Counted from the stretch's first letter, positions 1 through 8,503 are shown. The stretch: 64,000 bases of DNA from Salicibibacter cibarius (GCF_016495725.1 NZ_CP054705.1:3782001-3846000), one strand, 5' to 3'. Numbers and translations: made by a program. The notes: generated by a model from the sequence alone, not told the origin.

Positions 1-1242
1 AATATGGGCATACAAGATCGCAAAGTGATGGCATGCATCTCGAAAATGCTAAAAGCTGAGATCGACGGAGAGGGAACTCCAGTTCGTGGCGTGCCGCAAG
101 GTGGATTGTTGTCAACGTTACTTTCAAATGTCGTGTTGAATGATTTAGACCAATGGGTCGCCGATCAATGGGAGTTCTTCCCGTTATCAAAACCCTATCA
201 ATCCAAAGAAGGCGAAAGAAATGCCAAGAAACGCACCCGACTCAAAGAAGGTTACCTTATCCGTTATGCAGATGACTTTAAAATCCTCTGTAAAGATGGG
301 GAAACAGCTCAGAAATGGTATCATGCGGTTCGCCTATACCTCAAAGACCGTTTGAAACTGGATATATCGCCAGAGAAATCCCAAATTGTGAATCTGAGGA
401 AAAAGGAATCGGAATTTCTCGGGTTCACCATCCGTGCGAATAAAAAGGGCAAAAAGAGAGTTGCGCATACAGGGATCAAAGCAGTGAAAAAGCAGAAGAT
501 CAAACAAGAAGCGAAAAAGCTTATTCGAAGAATAAGATCTTCCCCATCTGCACTCAACGCACTCCTCTTCAATAGTTTTGTTTCTGGACTGCATCAATAC
601 TTTAAACGAGCCACAAAAGTAAATCTAGAGTTCTCGCGTCTTGCCTACGATCTTCAACCGTACATCTACAATCGTCTCGGACCTGTAGGAAAATATGAAC
701 ACCCTAATAATCCGCCACCCACGTATAAAAAGCTCTATAAACAAAGCTTTAAAACGTTCAAAATTTGTGGCGTGTATTTATTTCCCCTTGCCGATGTAAA
801 AACCGTCCATGCGATGGGTTTTACGCCAACCGTTACCCCTTACACGAAGAAAGGTAGGGAAAAGATTCACAAACGGTTACGTCCAGATTTAGGGCGAGAG
901 ATCGGGGTGCTGATGAAAGCAACGATTCCTCATCGAAGTGTCGAATATTTGGATAATCGAATCAGCCGATACAGCATGAAAATGGGGAAATGCGAGATTA
1001 CAGGCATGGAGTTGCCCGCCTCGGAAGTTCATTGCCATCATTACATTCCAAGGCAGCTGGGTGGAACCGATCAATTTCATAACTTGCGAATTGTTCATAA
1101 GGATGTACACCGTCTCATCCATCATACGGATGATGAAAAGGTGCGAATCCTTCTTCGTCAATATAAAATCAACGCATTGCAATTAGAAAAGATCAACAGG
1201 TATCGAGAACAATGTAGATTACGAAGCATCGAGCAATCCTAA
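1..1242 (+). CDS. ltrA: Group II intron reverse transcriptase/maturase, 5' end outside window
   Basis: This is the intron-encoded protein that splices its host intron and reverse-transcribes it at new DNA sites. The reading frame is open to the first base of the window, so the N-terminus is missing. Visible parts are the RT palm motifs GVPQGG (about residues 29-34 from the first internal Met) and YADDF (about 88-92), a maturase/thumb region rich in Lys and Arg, and a C-terminal HNH-type endonuclease segment with CEITG, HCHHYIP and NLRIVHKDVHRLIH. Intron domains V and VI follow directly. The frame is intact, so the protein may be functional. The family assignment rests on the YADD and HNH motifs together with the downstream RNA domains. 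The gene symbol is generic. Confidence 0.9.
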   Translation, partial: NMGIQDRKVMACISKMLKAEIDGEGTPVRGVPQGGLLSTLLSNVVLNDLDQWVADQWEFFPLSKPYQSKEGERNAKKRTRLKEGYLIRYADDFKILCKDGETAQKWYHAVRLYLKDRLKLDISPEKSQIVNLRKKESEFLGFTIRANKKGKKRVAHTGIKAVKKQKIKQEAKKLIRRIRSSPSALNALLFNSFVSGLHQYFKRATKVNLEFSRLAYDLQPYIYNRLGPVGKYEHPNNPPPTYKKLYKQSFKTFKICGVYLFPLADVKTVHAMGFTPTVTPYTKKGREKIHKRLRPDLGREIGVLMKATIPHRSVEYLDNRISRYSMKMGKCEITGMELPASEVHCHHYIPRQLGGTDQFHNLRIVHKDVHRLIHHTDDEKVRILLRQYKINALQLEKINRYREQCRLRSIEQS

Positions 1243-1289
1243 TCACAGAAGTAACGAGGAACTTATGATCCAGTATATTTCGTTAGATG

Positions 1290-1375
1290 GAACGCGGAGT
1301 GCGGGGAAACTTGCACGCTCCGTGTGGAGCAGGGGAAAAGCTAGAGATCACGTCAAAGGCTTACCTATTGCTGAC
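1290..1375 (+). ncRNA. Group II intron domains V and VI (3' end of intron)
   Basis: At 1295-1322 there is a domain V hairpin: CGGAG pairs with CTCCG, a two-base CG bulge lies on the 3' side, TGC pairs with GCA, and a GAAA tetraloop closes the top. A bulge of two bases and a GNRA loop are the hallmarks of domain V. A second hairpin (about 1327-1372, AGCA near the start pairing with TGCT at the end) fits domain VI. The intron 3' end is therefore near 1372-1375. The exact splice point needs the uninterrupted exon for comparison. Confidence 0.8.
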
Positions 1376-1927
1376 TGATGTTGGGATTTATAAGTTTGCC
1401 GTGCTATCGGATGGAACCAACGTCAAAAATCCGAGATTCCTTCTGAAGGCAGAAAAAAATTGAAACGAGCACAAAAGAAACTTTCCCGCATGAAGCAAGG
1501 CTCAAATAACTGGAAGAAACAGCTTCAAAACGTACAGCAGCTGCACATAAAAGTGGCAAACCAACGACGTGATTTTCTTCATAAGTGAAGTTATCAGCTT
1601 TCGAAAACGTATAAATTCGTTTTTGTAGAAGACTTGAAGATCCAAAATATGGTGGAAAACCGCCATTTGGCAAAATCGGTTCATGACGCTGGTTGGGGTG
1701 CTTTTTGTCAAAAACTTGACTACAAGTGTAAAAATAATGGTGGCTCATTTGTAAGAATTAAACCCCATTATACCAGTCAAAACTGTTCCAGCTGCGGGGA
1801 GCGTGTGAAAATGGCCCTGTCCGTTCGCGCGCACGTATGCCAGTCATGCGGCACCGTTTTAGACCGCGACCATAATGCTGCCATCAATATTGTGTCCAAC
1901 TGTATAAATAAAAGGTTTCGACTGTAG
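1376..1927 (+). pseudogene. tnpB: Decayed IS200/IS605-family TnpB, interrupted by the group II intron
   Basis: TnpB is the RNA-guided RuvC nuclease of IS200/IS605 elements. Translation directly after the intron gives TDVGIYKFAVLSDG, the first RuvC motif (its Asp), so the intron sits at or just before this codon region. The frame then breaks in an A-run near 1450 (seven A where eight would keep frame), and a TGA near 1586 stands where HK-W-SYQLSKT would be expected. The rest reads on with the second RuvC acid (FVEDLK), a CSSCG...CQSCG zinc finger and the third acid (LDRDHNAAIN). The final 97 codons (from 1634) are open. The 5' half lies beyond the intron, outside the window. At least two lesions plus the intron make this a pseudogene, unless the frameshift is a sequencing error. 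Confidence 0.85.
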
Positions 1928-2059
1928 GGCAAGGTCCTGTCCGAACAATATAAAACAAAGCCCTGAGAGATGATGTAAGACCCGGTTCACATAGTACAAA
2001 GCCATCGTCCGTGAATAGGGAAGCTTCATAAAATCTTTGATTTAGGCGGAGAGGTTCAC
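1928..2059 (+). ncRNA. Right end of the IS200/IS605-type element, probable guide-RNA region
   Basis: In IS200/IS605 elements the 3' end of tnpB and the element's right end encode the guide (omega) RNA. The 130 bases after the tnpB stop contain no ORF and end in GGAGAGGTTCAC, resembling right ends of this family. The guide would be read from the bases just after about 2059. The exact boundary is inferred from the family pattern. With tnpB broken, any RNA here would need a protein supplied from elsewhere. Confidence 0.4.
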
Positions 2060-2063
2060 GCAT

Positions 2064-2071
2064 GCTATAAT
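2064..2071 (+). promoter_or_regulatory. Extended -10 promoter for htpX at the IS end
   Basis: TGC-TATAAT at 2063-2071 is a consensus extended -10 box, 36 bases before the htpX start codon. No good -35 is visible, and the -35 position falls in the right end of the adjacent insertion element, so the element may have displaced or replaced it. Confidence 0.5.
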
Positions 2072-2107
2072 AGGAGGTGAAGAAATAAACGGAGGTGTCA
2101 TAAGACA

Positions 2108-3022
2108 GTGGGGAAAAGAATCGGACTTTTTATTTTAACGAACATTCTCGTTTTGACAACGGTGGCCATCGTTTGGTCGTTGATTACAACGTTTACGACT
2201 ATCGATGGCTCCTTTCAATCCAGCGACGGGGTATTGGGCATTAATGTCCTCTCCTTGTTAATTTTCAGTTTATTGCTCGGGTTCGGGGGCGCGTTATTCT
2301 CCTTGGCTATTTCTCGTTGGGTCGCGAAGAAAATGATGCGCATAAAAGTTTTGGATCCTGAAAAAAACTTAAACCAGGCGGAACGTGCCATCGTTGAAAA
2401 AGTACATCGAATGGCGGGCGCCGCAGGGCTTGTTCATATGCCCGAGGTGGGGGTTTATCAATCGAAGGAAGTGAACGCCTTCGCAACCGGTCCTACGAAA
2501 AAGCGGTCACTCATTGCAGTATCCACCGGATTATTGCAAGAAATGGATGAAAATGCCGTAGAGGGAGTCATCGCCCATGAGATTGCCCATGTGGACAACG
2601 GGGATATGGTGACGATGACGTTGTTGCAAGGGATCGTCAACACATTTGTCGTCTTTTTATCACGGGTAGCAGCGATTATCTTATCGCGGTTTGTGCGCCC
2701 TGAGCTACAATTTATCGTGCAGATTGCTGCCATCATCATTTTGCAAATCCTCTTCTCCATCCTCGGCAGCCTTGTCGTTAACGCGTATTCCCGCCACCGG
2801 GAATACCACGCGGACCGGGGCGGAGCCGATTTTGCAGGAAAAGATAAAATGACCCATGCACTGCGTTCGCTGCAAAACTATGCAAATCGTGCACAAGTGG
2901 ATGATCATACGGACGATTCAGCACTGCAAACGATGAAAATCAATGGAAAACGCGGGTTCGCACAGTTATTTTCCACCCACCCGGACCTACAGGATCGCAT
3001 TGATCGTTTGGAGCAATCGTGA
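2108..3022 (+). CDS. htpX: Membrane zinc metalloprotease HtpX (M48)
   Basis: HtpX is a membrane-embedded zinc endopeptidase that helps degrade misfolded membrane proteins. The 304-residue length is normal. Two N-terminal membrane segments (about residues 5-27 and 47-70) precede the catalytic HEIAH motif (157-161), two further hydrophobic stretches (about 177-225), and a later [11 protein letters not shown] segment that supplies the third zinc ligand. The GTG start is preceded by GGAGGTG about 12 bases upstream, a slightly long spacing. A strong terminator follows, so it is monocistronic. In Bacillus, htpX responds to membrane and heat stress, but no operator is recognisable here. Confidence 0.93.
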   Translation: MGKRIGLFILTNILVLTTVAIVWSLITTFTTIDGSFQSSDGVLGINVLSLLIFSLLLGFGGALFSLAISRWVAKKMMRIKVLDPEKNLNQAERAIVEKVHRMAGAAGLVHMPEVGVYQSKEVNAFATGPTKKRSLIAVSTGLLQEMDENAVEGVIAHEIAHVDNGDMVTMTLLQGIVNTFVVFLSRVAAIILSRFVRPELQFIVQIAAIIILQILFSILGSLVVNAYSRHREYHADRGGADFAGKDKMTHALRSLQNYANRAQVDDHTDDSALQTMKINGKRGFAQLFSTHPDLQDRIDRLEQS

Positions 3023-3030
3023 ATATAATG

Positions 3031-3060
3031 AAAAAGCAGCGATGTGAATCGCTGCTTTTT
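3031..3060 (+). terminator. htpX terminator
   Basis: AAAAAGCAGCGAT, a GTGA loop, then ATCGCTGCTTTTT: a perfect 13-bp stem ending in a T-run, nine bases after the stop. Confidence 0.9.
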
Positions 3061-3287
3061 CATTATTGCTATTCCGATTCGCTTTCCTTTTTTGGGTCAA
3101 CGCAATGACAACTAACTGGCAGTCTATCAATCAACGGGTTTGCAGCAAGCGTACAACAGTGAAACTGTCCGGGAGTAGCCGTCAAGACTGGGAATCTAAT
3201 GGAACCAGGGTCTCCTATGGCCAGTTAGCCGCTTCAGACACTTAGTCTATCCGATGCGTGAGGACACGCAGTGCTCGGAAGTGCAAA
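3061..3287. other. Gene-free stretch with structured-looking sequence, unassigned
   Basis: No ORF with a plausible start is present. Several short complementary segments occur (GTGAGGACACGC near 3258; GGAACC...GGTCTC near 3203), giving the look of a folded RNA or a fragment of a mobile-element RNA. I do not recognise a family. It runs directly into a 52-bp repeat array. Confidence 0.3.
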
Positions 3288-3441
3288 GTAATCCCTTGAA
3301 CGGGGATTGTGTTGCTCCGAGAGGAACAAATGGAGCTGAGTAATCCCTCTGACGAAGGTCGAGTTATCCTAGAGGAACAAAGGATGAAAAGTAATCCCTC
3401 AAACGGAGGGCCAGCTGCCCTGAGAGGAACAAGGGATGAAA
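3288..3441. repeat. 52-bp tandem array, family A (3 units)
   Basis: Units begin GTAATCCCT at 3288, 3340 and 3391 (steps of 52 and 51 bp) and carry GAGAGGAACAA or a close variant near position 33. Each unit can fold through CCTC/GAGG with an inner stem. The array lies between the convergent 3' ends of htpX and the adenylyltransferase gene. The same family recurs at 43006, 52100 and, inverted, at 57731. Confidence 0.9.
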
Positions 3442-3531
3442 GCCACTCTCCCGCACTTTCAATCTTTTTACCGGATCGGGATATTTGCTCGTATGCAGAA
3501 AAGAAACCGGGGTTATCTTATTTGTTTTGTT

Positions 3532-4329
3532 TCACTTTTCATCCATCTCCTTTTTGATGAAATAGGCCATATGATTAACGAATGCTGTGACCTCGGCGTC
3601 CAACCCTTCCCAATTATCCACATACTCTCCTCGATAGGCTTTTCTGGCTACGTTAAGTAACGTCGCGTATTCTATAGATAACCGTGGGATCGCCCAATCT
3701 GCAGCCACATCTTTTGGAGAGATTTCACCAACCGCCACTGTCTGCCACATGCGGGCGAGTGTCAAAATGACGTTACGTTCATCCCCTTTCATTCCCTCCA
3801 ACAATTCGGGCAACGACTCCATGATCGCTTTTCGAATATCTGTCAGCGGTACAGGATCAAGTATTTCTGATGCACAGGGACCAAGCAGAGAAACGCTATT
3901 CTTTCTCACCTGTGCCAAAACAATAGCCAAATCAGGGTCATACGTTGGCTCCTGGATTTTTCCTTTTTCAAACTCTTCCCTGAGCCACTCCCCATAAATA
4001 AATTCATTTTTCGGAGGATAATGCCAAGGAACAATTGATTTATGATTTACAACCGTAACTTCAAGTGGCCGTATAAATTCTGCATTTCCTATCTTCCCGG
4101 ATACAAGCATTAATCGGTCTATTAGTTTTCTTCGGATTATTTCAGATAACCCTTGGTTAACAACTACGAAAACATCGACATCGCTGTTCATACGCAGGCC
4201 ACCTTTTACTGCCGAGCCAAATAGATAGATTCCTATGATCGAACTGCCAAACAACGCCTCGACAATTTTTAGTGCTCCCATCGCTTCCTTCGGTATTTTT
4301 TCGTTAATCAAATCGGTCACCAACGCCAC
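3532..4329 (-). CDS. ANT(9)/AadA-like aminoglycoside nucleotidyltransferase
   Basis: Enzymes of this family transfer AMP from ATP to a hydroxyl of spectinomycin or streptomycin. The protein is 265 residues, close to the usual 255-265. The nucleotidyltransferase signature is intact: IYLFGSAVKGGLR (about 34-46), then NSDVDVFV with the metal-binding Asp pair at 50 and 52. A helical C-terminal domain follows, with ARMWQT and DKVAA-like motifs typical of AadA/Ant(9) (here LARMWQTVAVGEISPKDVAA). It stands alone, with no mobile-element genes adjoining and base usage like its neighbours, so it is probably a chromosomal gene. Substrate and activity are inferred from the family only. Confidence 0.82.
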   Translation of the reverse strand: MALVTDLINEKIPKEAMGALKIVEALFGSSIIGIYLFGSAVKGGLRMNSDVDVFVVVNQGLSEIIRRKLIDRLMLVSGKIGNAEFIRPLEVTVVNHKSIVPWHYPPKNEFIYGEWLREEFEKGKIQEPTYDPDLAIVLAQVRKNSVSLLGPCASEILDPVPLTDIRKAIMESLPELLEGMKGDERNVILTLARMWQTVAVGEISPKDVAADWAIPRLSIEYATLLNVARKAYRGEYVDNWEGLDAEVTAFVNHMAYFIKKEMDEK

Positions 4330-4408
4330 ACTCCTTTGATCTCTGCCAGTTTAGCATATAACAGAAGTGAATTTTTCCGTTATAATTGAAAAAGACTCTC
4401 AATTGTGA

Positions 4409-4471
4409 TTGACAAAAGCGATAGCAATGCTTATAATGGTTTCAAGTTAATTGATAATGATTTTCATTATT
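4409..4471 (+). promoter_or_regulatory. Sigma-A promoter with Fur box
   Basis: TTGACA (4409-4414), a 17-bp spacer and TATAAT (4432-4437) form a perfect vegetative promoter. The predicted start, about 4444, is followed at 4453-4471 by GATAATGATTTTCATTATT, close to the GATAATGATAATCATTATC Fur consensus. Fur with Fe(II) bound here would block transcription, so the downstream lipoprotein should be induced by iron starvation. Confidence 0.85.
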
Positions 4472-4513
4472 GATTATTGAGAACGTAATACATAATAAAG
4501 GAGCTTATAAAAC

Positions 4514-5488
4514 ATGGGGAAAAAGCAACTATTTGGAATACTTATCGGTATGTCAATGACTGCTGCACTTGCCGCGTGCGGCGGGGAAAATAACGATGAA
4601 GCGACAGGTGATGAAGAGAATCCATCATCGGAAACGGAAGAAATCACCATTGAGCATGATTTGGGAGAAGCGAATGTGCCTGTAAACCCGGAAACCGTTG
4701 TGTCCTTTGATAACGGCGTAACAGACTCCATTCGGGAGCTAGGAGGCAATATTAGCGGCATTCCCAAAGCAGGAAGTGTCCCGGAATATTTGTCAGAGTT
4801 TGAAAGCGATGAATACGAAGATGTAGGCGATCTTTTTGAACCTAACTTTGAATTGATTAATGAAATGCAACCGGATGTCATTTTTATTTCCGGGCGTGCC
4901 TCCGACAATTATGAAGAACTGAGCGAAATTGCCCCAACTGTTTATATGGATATTGATGACGGGGACTTTATGGGATCATTAGAAGAAAACGTTACAACAT
5001 TAGGGGAAATTTTTGACGCTGAAGATGAAGCAGAAAATCAATTGGACGAAGTACAAACAAGAGTTTCCGAAGTTAGTGACCAGGTGAATGAAGCTGACGA
5101 AGACGGTTTAATTCTTTCTGTAGATGATGGTTCGGCAAGTGCTTATGGTGCAGGCTCCCGTTTTGGCATTATCCATGATGCACTTGAAGTCACTCCGGCG
5201 GATGAAGAAATTGATTCAGAAACGCATGGGGAAAATGTATCCTTTGAATACATTGCGGATGTTGACCCGGATAATCTGTTCGTCTTGGATCGTGGCGCAA
5301 CCGTCGGAAGCGACGAAGAAGCAAGCCTAAATGAAATCCTTAATAATGAACTCGTCGAATCAACTACTGCTGCTCAAAATGATAAAATCACCCAAATGAC
5401 CGGTGATTACTGGTATCTAAGCTATGGCGGGTTAGAATCCACGAATCATATGATCGACGAAGTTGAAGAGGCTTTTGAAGAATCATAG
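4514..5488 (+). CDS. Siderophore ABC transporter substrate-binding lipoprotein
   Basis: This is the membrane-anchored receptor that delivers a ferric siderophore to an ABC importer. A lipoprotein signal peptide ends in the lipobox LAAC with Cys22. The mature protein has the two-lobed helical-backbone binding fold of the FatB/YclQ group (TVVSFDNGVTDSIRELG; DVIFISGRASDNYEELSEIA; SRFGIIHDALEVTP). It is very rich in Asp and Glu, as expected of exported proteins in halophiles or alkaliphiles. An upstream Fur box supports iron-regulated expression. Permease and ATPase genes are not adjacent: a terminator follows at once, so the partner proteins must be encoded elsewhere. The siderophore type is not determinable from sequence alone. 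Confidence 0.88.
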   Translation: MGKKQLFGILIGMSMTAALAACGGENNDEATGDEENPSSETEEITIEHDLGEANVPVNPETVVSFDNGVTDSIRELGGNISGIPKAGSVPEYLSEFESDEYEDVGDLFEPNFELINEMQPDVIFISGRASDNYEELSEIAPTVYMDIDDGDFMGSLEENVTTLGEIFDAEDEAENQLDEVQTRVSEVSDQVNEADEDGLILSVDDGSASAYGAGSRFGIIHDALEVTPADEEIDSETHGENVSFEYIADVDPDNLFVLDRGATVGSDEEASLNEILNNELVESTTAAQNDKITQMTGDYWYLSYGGLESTNHMIDEVEEAFEES

Positions 5489-5493
5489 GTAAT

Positions 5494-5530
5494 AAGAAAG
5501 GATCCCTCGTTACAATCGGGATCCTTTCTT
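5494..5530. terminator. Bidirectional terminator
   Basis: AAGAAAGGATCCC, an 11-base loop, then GGGATCCTTTCTT: a perfect 13-bp stem with A-rich and T-rich ends, placed between two convergent genes, so it can serve both. Confidence 0.88.
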
Positions 5531-5538
5531 ATTCCCGA

Positions 5539-6018
5539 TTAGTGATCATCATGGTCGTGATCGTCCATGAAATCACTTTCGAGATCAATGGCGTCTTCAT
5601 CGAACGCGTCTATGTCTTCCTGATCTACGTCTCCGACGATGATATGATGGACAGGCATCGAATGCATACCTCTTGCCGTCACATGGGGTTGTACAAGATA
5701 AATGCCATCCTCTTCAAACGTGTACTCGGCACTGTAGACCCCATCATTTTCCGCTTCTTGTTCGATCATATCACTGTCTTCTTTGCTTCCATCTTCCCAG
5801 ACTTCAAAAACGACTTCGTCCGCATCCGTAACCGCCTCATCTTCTTGCGTCACTTGTGTCTCTAACATGTGCTCACCTGTGTCCATTTCTTCAGGCATTG
5901 TCACTTCCACGTCGATCGCTTCCGTAGAACCCGGATCCCCTTCCGCTTGATCTCCCTCAGCCCCACAAGCGACAAGGAAAACAGAAAAGAGTCCACAACC
6001 AAGCATTTTCATTTTCAT
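5539..6018 (-). CDS. FixH/YtkA-like lipoprotein with His-Asp tail
   Basis: An extracytoplasmic lipoprotein: signal peptide with lipobox LVAC (Cys18), an acidic linker, then a beta-sandwich-like region (about 36-125) resembling YtkA/FixH-type domains (VEVTMPEEMDTGEHMLETQV; GVYSAEYTFEEDGIYLVQPHVTARG in pieces). It ends with MHSMPVHHIIVGDV and a C-terminal DDHDHDDH cluster that could bind metal. Such proteins are found near copper or cytochrome oxidase functions, but no such genes adjoin it. SD and ATG are clear. The family match is moderate and the metal-binding role is inference from the Met/His content. Confidence 0.65.
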   Translation of the reverse strand: MKMKMLGCGLFSVFLVACGAEGDQAEGDPGSTEAIDVEVTMPEEMDTGEHMLETQVTQEDEAVTDADEVVFEVWEDGSKEDSDMIEQEAENDGVYSAEYTFEEDGIYLVQPHVTARGMHSMPVHHIIVGDVDQEDIDAFDEDAIDLESDFMDDHDHDDH

Positions 6019-6046
6019 ATAGGAAAAACTCTCCTTTAAAAATTAA

Positions 6047-6298
6047 TCATGACCAACAAACATCATCGATCTCGTAGTCTTCAGAGGAATCCGCATCCCC
6101 TGTTAAGCACGTAAAACATCCATTATAAACAATCGCGCTGCCAATTGCCCAGATTTCCTGCTCGCAGTTAAAGCATGTCGCTCCGGCTTTCTTGTCTGCA
6201 ACTGCTTCTTTAAGATTCTCTCTTAACTGCTTTGGTTCTTCGTCAGGGTTCGTCTCGCAATGCATTTTTACAAACTTTTCGATTGAAATAGGTACCAT
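6047..6298 (-). CDS. Small conserved-looking CxxC protein downstream of ytpB
   Basis: An 83-residue protein starting MVPISIEKF. GGAGAAAGG lies about 11 bases before this ATG, which favours it over the longer reading frame that overlaps ytpB. It has no membrane segment. A central CFNCEQ and a later GCFTC pair (CxxC-x17-CxxC-like) suggest a small zinc ribbon. It begins 22 bases after the ytpB stop and is probably co-transcribed with it. I do not recognise the family and assign no function. Confidence 0.6.
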   Translation of the reverse strand: MVPISIEKFVKMHCETNPDEEPKQLRENLKEAVADKKAGATCFNCEQEIWAIGSAIVYNGCFTCLTGDADSSEDYEIDDVCWS

Positions 6299-6320
6299 TC
6301 CAATGATTTTCCTTTCTCCA

Positions 6321-7382
6321 TTAAATGGTTCTTTTGAGAATCCATAGGTTTTGAACAAAGAAGGAGGCTTGTTTTCCGCCAAGTTTGATGATTTCTTTTG
6401 CGTCTTTTTTAGACGCTTCGTTTGCCTTAACTTTGCCATCGGATAAGTAAAGCGCGTATAACCCTTTTTTAATCAATAAATGAAATTTCTCATCGGGCAG
6501 TCCCTTGAGTCTTTTTGTCGCTTCATGATCGATGTATTTAAATCGTTCAAGCATATCATTCTTATTTTCATAGTATGCTACAAAATTCATTTCATTTTCC
6601 TGTCGATCTTCTTCTTGATCAATAAAGTAATCGAGCATAATATGCAACCCTTGCAACCACGGGAAATAGGCATCTTTCAGACGTTTGGATTCTTCTTTCG
6701 TCCTTGGGCCACTTGCCGCGTATGCCGCGAGGCAATACAGAGCGAGTGTTGATGCAACGGCACACGAAAACTCGTACCAGCGCATGCCTGGGACCAAATC
6801 CTTGTTTTCATTGTAAAAGTTGACTAATAATTGTTCACGCTGGTCTTCTTCCACATGTTTATAGACTTGAAAATCAATGTAGTATTGGGATACGTCTTTC
6901 ATGTCCGCTTTCATGGCAGAAAAACCCGGAAATTTAACAATAGCCTCCCTGCAATGCTTGACCATTTTTTCTAAGTAGCCATCATCTTCAAATCCCGGTC
7001 GGTATTGGTAATAATTGTTGATCTGCCCATATGGCTCTAAACTATCCAATAACGCTTGGTGCATGGACCGAAAATCATCGGGGTTATGTGCGTCATTTTT
7101 ATCGCAAAGGGTATCCAAATAATCACAAATGGATTGATAGGCAACCATAAATTCAATGTAAGCATCTTGGTTATCCCCGGCAAGTAAAGCTAATATGCTC
7201 CCGCCTTCACAATGGAATGTTTTATCGCTTACGGTCCATGTTGCCTGCTCACGAATTTCTTTATCTTTTATGTTCTGCCCTTCTCTTTTCCAAGACTCAA
7301 GTTGTTGATGAGCTTTCGGCAACGTTTCTTTTTTCGCTCTTTGTAAAATCCTTACCGGGTTGGAAGGTGTAGATTTAGTCAT
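6321..7382 (-). CDS. ytpB: YtpB-family (DUF2600) large terpene synthase, copy 1
   Basis: B. subtilis YtpB converts linear C35 (and shorter) prenyl diphosphates to cyclic or linear terpenes such as tetraprenyl-beta-curcumene, precursors of sesquarterpenes in spores and membranes. The 353-residue protein has the family's DYLDTLCDK Asp-rich motif, a second MLDYFIDQ-EDRQ motif and FHCEGG near the N-terminus. The longer ORF begins at 7475, but MTKSTPSNP at 7382 has AAGGT upstream and matches the start of the paralogue at 55138. A small CxxC gene follows. There are two copies in this window, about 48 kb apart, diverged in sequence. Assignment is firm at family level; the substrate is not proven. 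Confidence 0.88.
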   Translation of the reverse strand: MTKSTPSNPVRILQRAKKETLPKAHQQLESWKREGQNIKDKEIREQATWTVSDKTFHCEGGSILALLAGDNQDAYIEFMVAYQSICDYLDTLCDKNDAHNPDDFRSMHQALLDSLEPYGQINNYYQYRPGFEDDGYLEKMVKHCREAIVKFPGFSAMKADMKDVSQYYIDFQVYKHVEEDQREQLLVNFYNENKDLVPGMRWYEFSCAVASTLALYCLAAYAASGPRTKEESKRLKDAYFPWLQGLHIMLDYFIDQEEDRQENEMNFVAYYENKNDMLERFKYIDHEATKRLKGLPDEKFHLLIKKGLYALYLSDGKVKANEASKKDAKEIIKLGGKQASFFVQNLWILKRTI

Positions 7383-7636
7383 TATGATCACGACCTTGTT
7401 TGTGTAAGTTTCTATGCTGAAATGTAATGTCATTTTCGGGTCACAAAATCTATAGTTGACAAATGGGTTATGCACTATGGTAAGCGCTACGGAAAAACAC
7501 TACGCTAGTACAGAGTGGTTGAATTATCCAGTCACACCCATGGGAAACACCAAAAAGGAGGGCGTCACAAGTGCATTATGGCTGAATTTCCTCACACTTA
7601 ATGATTTTACCTTCCGGTTGTTCCACAGGACTCACT

Positions 7637-7792
7637 CATGGCACCTCTGATTAAGATATTATTGCTTCTAGAGGTGTCATAACTCGTTCATGGCACCCCT
7701 GATTAGGTTATTTACTCTTCGAGTGGTTTCATGACTCATTCATGGCGCCTCTGATAGGGGTAATTTTCCTTCTTGAGGTGTCATAATGGCGA
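7637..7792. repeat. 52-bp tandem array, family B (3 units)
   Basis: Units start CATGGC at 7637, 7689 and 7741, exactly 52 bp apart. In the first unit ATGGCACCTCT pairs with AGAGGTGTCAT across 43 bp, with one G-T wobble. The array lies upstream of ytpB. It is related to the arrays at 19893 and 21592 (CATGGCACCTC start). Confidence 0.9.
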
Positions 7793-8080
7793 TTTTGGAC
7801 GTTCTCTTCGCGGAGGCTAATATTAAACGCGCATTTTATTTTTGGTACCACATCCACTGGGTGGAGATCTGGCACTTTACCTTAATTTGGTGCCATTAAC
7901 AATGGGGATCAGTTACTTCAGCCGTCCCGGTCTAGTTAGTTTTATTACCCTTAATTATTCACTGATAGATTTTGATGAACAGCCTTATTTTTATCATACA
8001 ATCGTTTGTTAAACTTATAAGATACAGCTGTTATTGGTATTTTCATTACGTCTGCACACATCGTTACGAGAGTGTGAGAG
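7793..8080. other. Gene-free interval between array and DUF3817 gene
   Basis: AT-rich sequence with scattered stops in all frames. Short ORFs here overlap the DUF3817 gene in other frames and lack ribosome binding sites. I see no RNA gene or clear promoter. Confidence 0.5.
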
Positions 8081-8416
8081 TTATTTCATTGCACCTTCGA
8101 CGTTTGATTCCGGCTGTGAAAAATCAGCTTTTTTCAACCGTGCATCGAGGATAAAGTTGCCGAATGGGATAAATGCGACGGCGCTTGAACCGAAGATCCA
8201 TTTCCATGACCAGCGTATGGTAAGAGTTAAGAGTAGAACGAACGCCATGTACAGGATGTAAAGGATCCCATGGGCCATCCCTACAAAAGAAACAACAGTA
8301 TCATAACCGGCCATATATTTTAGTGGCATAGCCACAAATAGAAGTGTGACGAGTGAAAGGCCTTCGATGTGTCCCACACATCGAAACCATTTTAATAAAA
8401 AGTTTTTCATTATCAT
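8081..8416 (-). CDS. DUF3817 membrane protein
   Basis: A 111-residue integral membrane protein with about three hydrophobic helices (about 18-37, 43-66, 71-90). The N-terminal HIEGLSLVTLLFVAMPLKY and the central GMAHGILYILYM are characteristic of DUF3817 (YdzA-like) proteins. Function is unknown; in some bacteria the domain is fused to transporters. GGAGGG lies four bases before the first ATG and ten before a second ATG two codons later, so the start is uncertain by two residues. It stands alone. Confidence 0.8.
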   Translation of the reverse strand: MIMKNFLLKWFRCVGHIEGLSLVTLLFVAMPLKYMAGYDTVVSFVGMAHGILYILYMAFVLLLTLTIRWSWKWIFGSSAVAFIPFGNFILDARLKKADFSQPESNVEGAMK

Positions 8417-8503
8417 CTCTCCCTCCGCCTACTTTACATGAAATCAGAAGGACAGAGGGCGACAATTTCTTGAATTTTATGCCGTGATTTTTTACATAAA
8501 ATA

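Noticed and set aside
3309-3660. Two plus-strand ORFs over the array and the adenylyltransferase 3' end
   Set aside because: They are made of repeat units and antisense of a real gene, with no ribosome binding site.
7972-8261. Plus-strand ORFs opposite the DUF3817 gene
   Set aside because: Shadows of the DUF3817 gene; no ribosome site and no recognisable domain.
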